A DNA stretch of 64,000 bases, taken from assembly GCA_023424015.1 (NCBI GenBank), contig JAFAEM010000032.1:1-64000 (forward strand), read 5' to 3'. Below the pieces are notes generated by a model. That model had not been told where the DNA came from, searched no databases, and saw only the letters and a program-made list of their open reading frames with translations. The position numbers and the translations under genes are program-made. Positions 62,072 through 64,000 of the stretch are shown one piece after another; within the stretch, counting starts at the first letter, position 1, and every line of letters begins with the position of its first letter. This DNA comes from Bacteroidota bacterium (GTDB lineage: Bacteria; Bacteroidota; Bacteroidia; Chitinophagales; Chitinophagaceae).

Positions 62072-63034
62072 CTAATATTTTCGGTCTGTGACATAAAGTA
62101 CGAGATCTTCCAGGCCTTTCCTGGCATTGTTTTCAGGAAACTGGTAAAGGATTTCAAGCGCTTCTTTTTTATAGGCATTCATTTTTTCCACGGCATATTC
62201 AATCCCGCCTGTTTCCTTTACGCAGTCAATGACCCATTTTACTTTCTCTTTGTCAAGGTTCTTGTTTTTGACAATGTAGATGATCTTCCTCCGGGTTTTC
62301 CGGTCCGTATTATTAAGCGTATAAATTAGGGGAAGGGTCAATTTTTTTTCTTTTATATCATTCCCCGTAGGTTTACCCACATTGTCGCTGAAATAATCGA
62401 AAAGGTCATCTTTTATTTGGAAAGCGATGCCGGTTTTTTCCCCAAACAAACGCATTTTTTCGGCGATCGCATCATCATTGCTGGTAGACCAGGCGCCGGC
62501 AGAGCATGCGGACGCAAGCAGGGATGCGGTCTTGTTTTGGATGATTTCGAAATAGATGCTTTCGCTGAGGTTGAGCGAACGGGATTTTTCGATCTGGAGT
62601 AGTTCACCCTCACTCATTTTCCGCACGGCATCTGATAATATGGTAAGAATTCTATGATCGTTGTGGTTGAGCGACATTAAAAGGCCTTTGGCCAGCAGGT
62701 AATCACCCACCAGGACCGAGACCTTATTTTTCCAGAGGGCATAAACTGAAAAAAAACCCCTTCTTTCCTGGGAATCATCGACTACATCGTCATGAACCAG
62801 GGTGGCAGTATGCAATAATTCAACGAGCGAAGCTGCCCGGTAGGCCGGCTCAGTGATCTGGCCGCATAGTTTGGCGGACAAAAGGACAAACATAGGCCGG
62901 AGCTGCTTTCCCTTCCGTTTTACTATATACCGCATGATCCGGTCAAGCAGGGGTGTCTGGCTCCTGACGGCCTCGCGGAAGCGGGATTCAAAAATTTTCA
63001 ACTCAGCATCAATAAGTCCGGTGGGAAGGCTCAT
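62072..63034 (-). CDS. Polyprenyl diphosphate synthase (long-chain, all-trans)
   Basis: Chain-elongates IPP onto an allylic diphosphate to make the side chain of menaquinone or related isoprenoids. The first Asp-rich motif is LVHDDVVDDSQERRG and the second QIKDDLFDYFSD; GKQLRPMFVLLSAKLCG precedes them. At 320 residues it matches octaprenyl/heptaprenyl synthases (IspB/HepT). Product length cannot be read from sequence. recJ follows 22 bases downstream. Confidence 0.92.
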   Translation of the reverse strand: MSLPTGLIDAELKIFESRFREAVRSQTPLLDRIMRYIVKRKGKQLRPMFVLLSAKLCGQITEPAYRAASLVELLHTATLVHDDVVDDSQERRGFFSVYALWKNKVSVLVGDYLLAKGLLMSLNHNDHRILTILSDAVRKMSEGELLQIEKSRSLNLSESIYFEIIQNKTASLLASACSAGAWSTSNDDAIAEKMRLFGEKTGIAFQIKDDLFDYFSDNVGKPTGNDIKEKKLTLPLIYTLNNTDRKTRRKIIYIVKNKNLDKEKVKWVIDCVKETGGIEYAVEKMNAYKKEALEILYQFPENNARKGLEDLVLYVTDRKY

Positions 63035-63059
63035 ATGTTAAAAGCGGCAATTTACGGAG

Positions 63060-63090
63060 CAAAAAATTAATGTGTAAAGTCCCGCTCAAA
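63060..63090 (-). promoter_or_regulatory. Probable promoter of the prenyl synthase-recJ operon
   Basis: On the minus strand TTTG (63087-63090), 19 bases, then ATTTTTTG (63060-63067), which differs from TAnnTTTG at its first two bases. Confidence 0.45.
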
Positions 63091-63156
63091 TAGGGATTTT
63101 TTTTGACTAAGTAATTGAAAAATAAGAGTAAACCACGGAAATAATTTTCACAAAAA

Positions 63157-63187
63157 TTTGGTTATTATGCCGCATGTCATATTTTTG
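63157..63187 (+). promoter_or_regulatory. Consensus promoter of the outer-membrane protein gene
   Basis: TTTG (63157-63160), exactly 19 bases, then TATTTTTG (63180-63187): a full match to TTTG-N19-TAnnTTTG. The start site would be near 63194, 35 bases before the ATG at 63229. It implies strong constitutive expression. Confidence 0.85.
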
Positions 63188-63228
63188 CGTTTTATTAGGA
63201 CATTGTTTTCTCATCTTAATCCTTAGTT

Positions 63229-64000
63229 ATGATAAGCAAAAAGTACTTTTTATTGGCAGGCTTATTCTGTCTGCTGGCAACGTTTAGTAGCGCTCAAACC
63301 CAAGTTGGTAGCAGCTACGACGTTTCTGATTCTTCAGTAGTTCCTTCTAAAAGGATGCCCCAGCACACTGAATTTTTAAATGGAACCAACAATTTCCCGG
63401 CGAAGCCTCGTAATCAATGGGAAATAGGTATTAAAGGCGGTGCTTTCACAGTTAGTGGTGATATTCCCGCGGTATTCCCAACATTGGGTTTTGGTCTCCA
63501 TGTTAGAAAAGCCTTTGGTTATGTTTTCTCTATGAGGCTTGAGTATTTGAATGGTACTGGTAAAGGATTGAACTGGAAACCTTCCGGTATTATCCCAACC
63601 ACTCCCGATAATCCTTGGAACGCAGCAGGTTATACAGGGGTTTACTACAATAACTACAAAACAAAGGTTCAGGACCTGTCACTGCAAGGTATAGTTACCC
63701 TGAACAATATCCGTTTCCACAAATCTAAAACAGGGTTCAACTTCTACGCTTTTGGTGGTATAGGTGGAACTGTATATGATACTAAGGTGAATGCCTTGAA
63801 CGGCAATACTCCGTATAACTTTGGCGGTATCAACGGTGGTGTATATAAAGACAGGAAAGACACCCGTAAAGCGCTGAAGGATCTTATGGATGATTCATAT
63901 GAGTCTGCTGCTGAAAGCCATGGTGACACTCGTCCTAAGCTTTTCGGCGATACTTTTAAGCCTTCTGGTACAGTAGGTCTGGGTATTGCTATTAAACTGA
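63229..64000 (+). CDS. Outer-membrane beta-barrel protein (cut off by the window end)
   Basis: The reading frame begins at ATG 63229 and runs open to the last base. A signal peptide (~1-22, ending FSSAQ) precedes a glycine- and aromatic-rich sequence with alternating beta strands (WEIGIKGGAFTVSGDIPAV, GFGLHVRKAFGYVFSMRLEY, FNFYAFGGIGGTVYDT). This looks like the N-terminal barrel of an OmpA-type or OprF-like porin. A C-terminal OmpA domain may lie outside the window. Its promoter is consensus, in line with an abundant envelope protein. Confidence 0.82.
   Translation, partial: MISKKYFLLAGLFCLLATFSSAQTQVGSSYDVSDSSVVPSKRMPQHTEFLNGTNNFPAKPRNQWEIGIKGGAFTVSGDIPAVFPTLGFGLHVRKAFGYVFSMRLEYLNGTGKGLNWKPSGIIPTTPDNPWNAAGYTGVYYNNYKTKVQDLSLQGIVTLNNIRFHKSKTGFNFYAFGGIGGTVYDTKVNALNGNTPYNFGGINGGVYKDRKDTRKALKDLMDDSYESAAESHGDTRPKLFGDTFKPSGTVGLGIAIKL

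Overview
The window reads as a chromosomal segment of a Bacteroidota bacterium, most likely Chitinophagales/Chitinophagaceae. Support comes from the gene repertoire: a TonB-dependent receptor, DUF4954, a head-GIN protein, OmpA with thrombospondin-3 repeats, a LuxC-like reductase beside a ferredoxin, and the phe/tyr/aro gene order. Promoters also fit the Bacteroidota house-keeping form (TTTG, about 19 bases, TAnnTTTG), and Shine-Dalgarno signals are weak. No insertion sequence, prophage, CRISPR array or rRNA operon was seen.

Layout. 1-2.7 kb: manganese/iron transport (NRAMP-USP fusion with its MntR-type repressor and operator). 3-9 kb: a lipoprotein, a glucan phosphorylase-like protein without the PLP lysine, IspH and a GH13 lipoprotein. 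9-12.2 kb: an HtrA-like protease, and an acyl-CoA reductase divergent from a ferredoxin. 12.5-14.8 kb: Ddl, a PASTA protein and a rhodanese. 14.9-17.2 kb: a TonB-dependent receptor behind a TPP riboswitch, so probably a thiamin importer. 17.3-20.8 kb: a head-GIN protein, initiator tRNA, Era and Der. 20.8-29.7 kb: DUF4954, GlmS, MgtE, SET and MutS. 29.8-40.5 kb: a serine hydrolase, a TrmH-type methylase, an ORF6N protein with palindromes, UbiA-like, RuvX, Def, RluD, LipB, an ACC-deaminase-like enzyme and a nucleotidyltransferase. 40.5-42.6 kb: an ECF sigma factor with a membrane-bound trypsin-like protein and a divergent small lipoprotein. 42.7-52.5 kb: a DEAD-box helicase, then an eight-gene aromatic amino-acid operon preceded by a Phe/Tyr-rich leader peptide and an attenuator. 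52.6-64 kb: an L,D-transpeptidase, OmpA, a USP, a GT2-HAD fusion, an RRM protein, rpsF-rpsR-rplI, a polyprenyl synthase with RecJ, and a truncated outer-membrane protein.

The strongest non-obvious signals are regulatory. (1) Upstream of pheA lies a complete-looking attenuator: a 27-codon leader peptide with nine Phe/Tyr codons in an 11-codon stretch, followed by mutually exclusive antiterminator and terminator hairpins. (2) The sigma factor gene and the divergent small lipoprotein share the same bipartite motif, GGGTTAC-N15-GTATWAA, one copy facing each gene. (3) A perfect palindrome around GTCGCAAATTGCGAC occurs twice upstream of the ORF6N gene and once inside it, where it encodes Val-Ala-Asn-Cys-Asp. 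(4) Many longer intergenic gaps carry degenerate tandem arrays with a fixed unit of 6-10 bases, often as inverted pairs around a spacer.

All calls come from reading the sequence and general knowledge of the families; no database search was run. Gene starts were moved to internal ATG codons where signal peptides, conserved N-termini or neighbouring genes favoured that.
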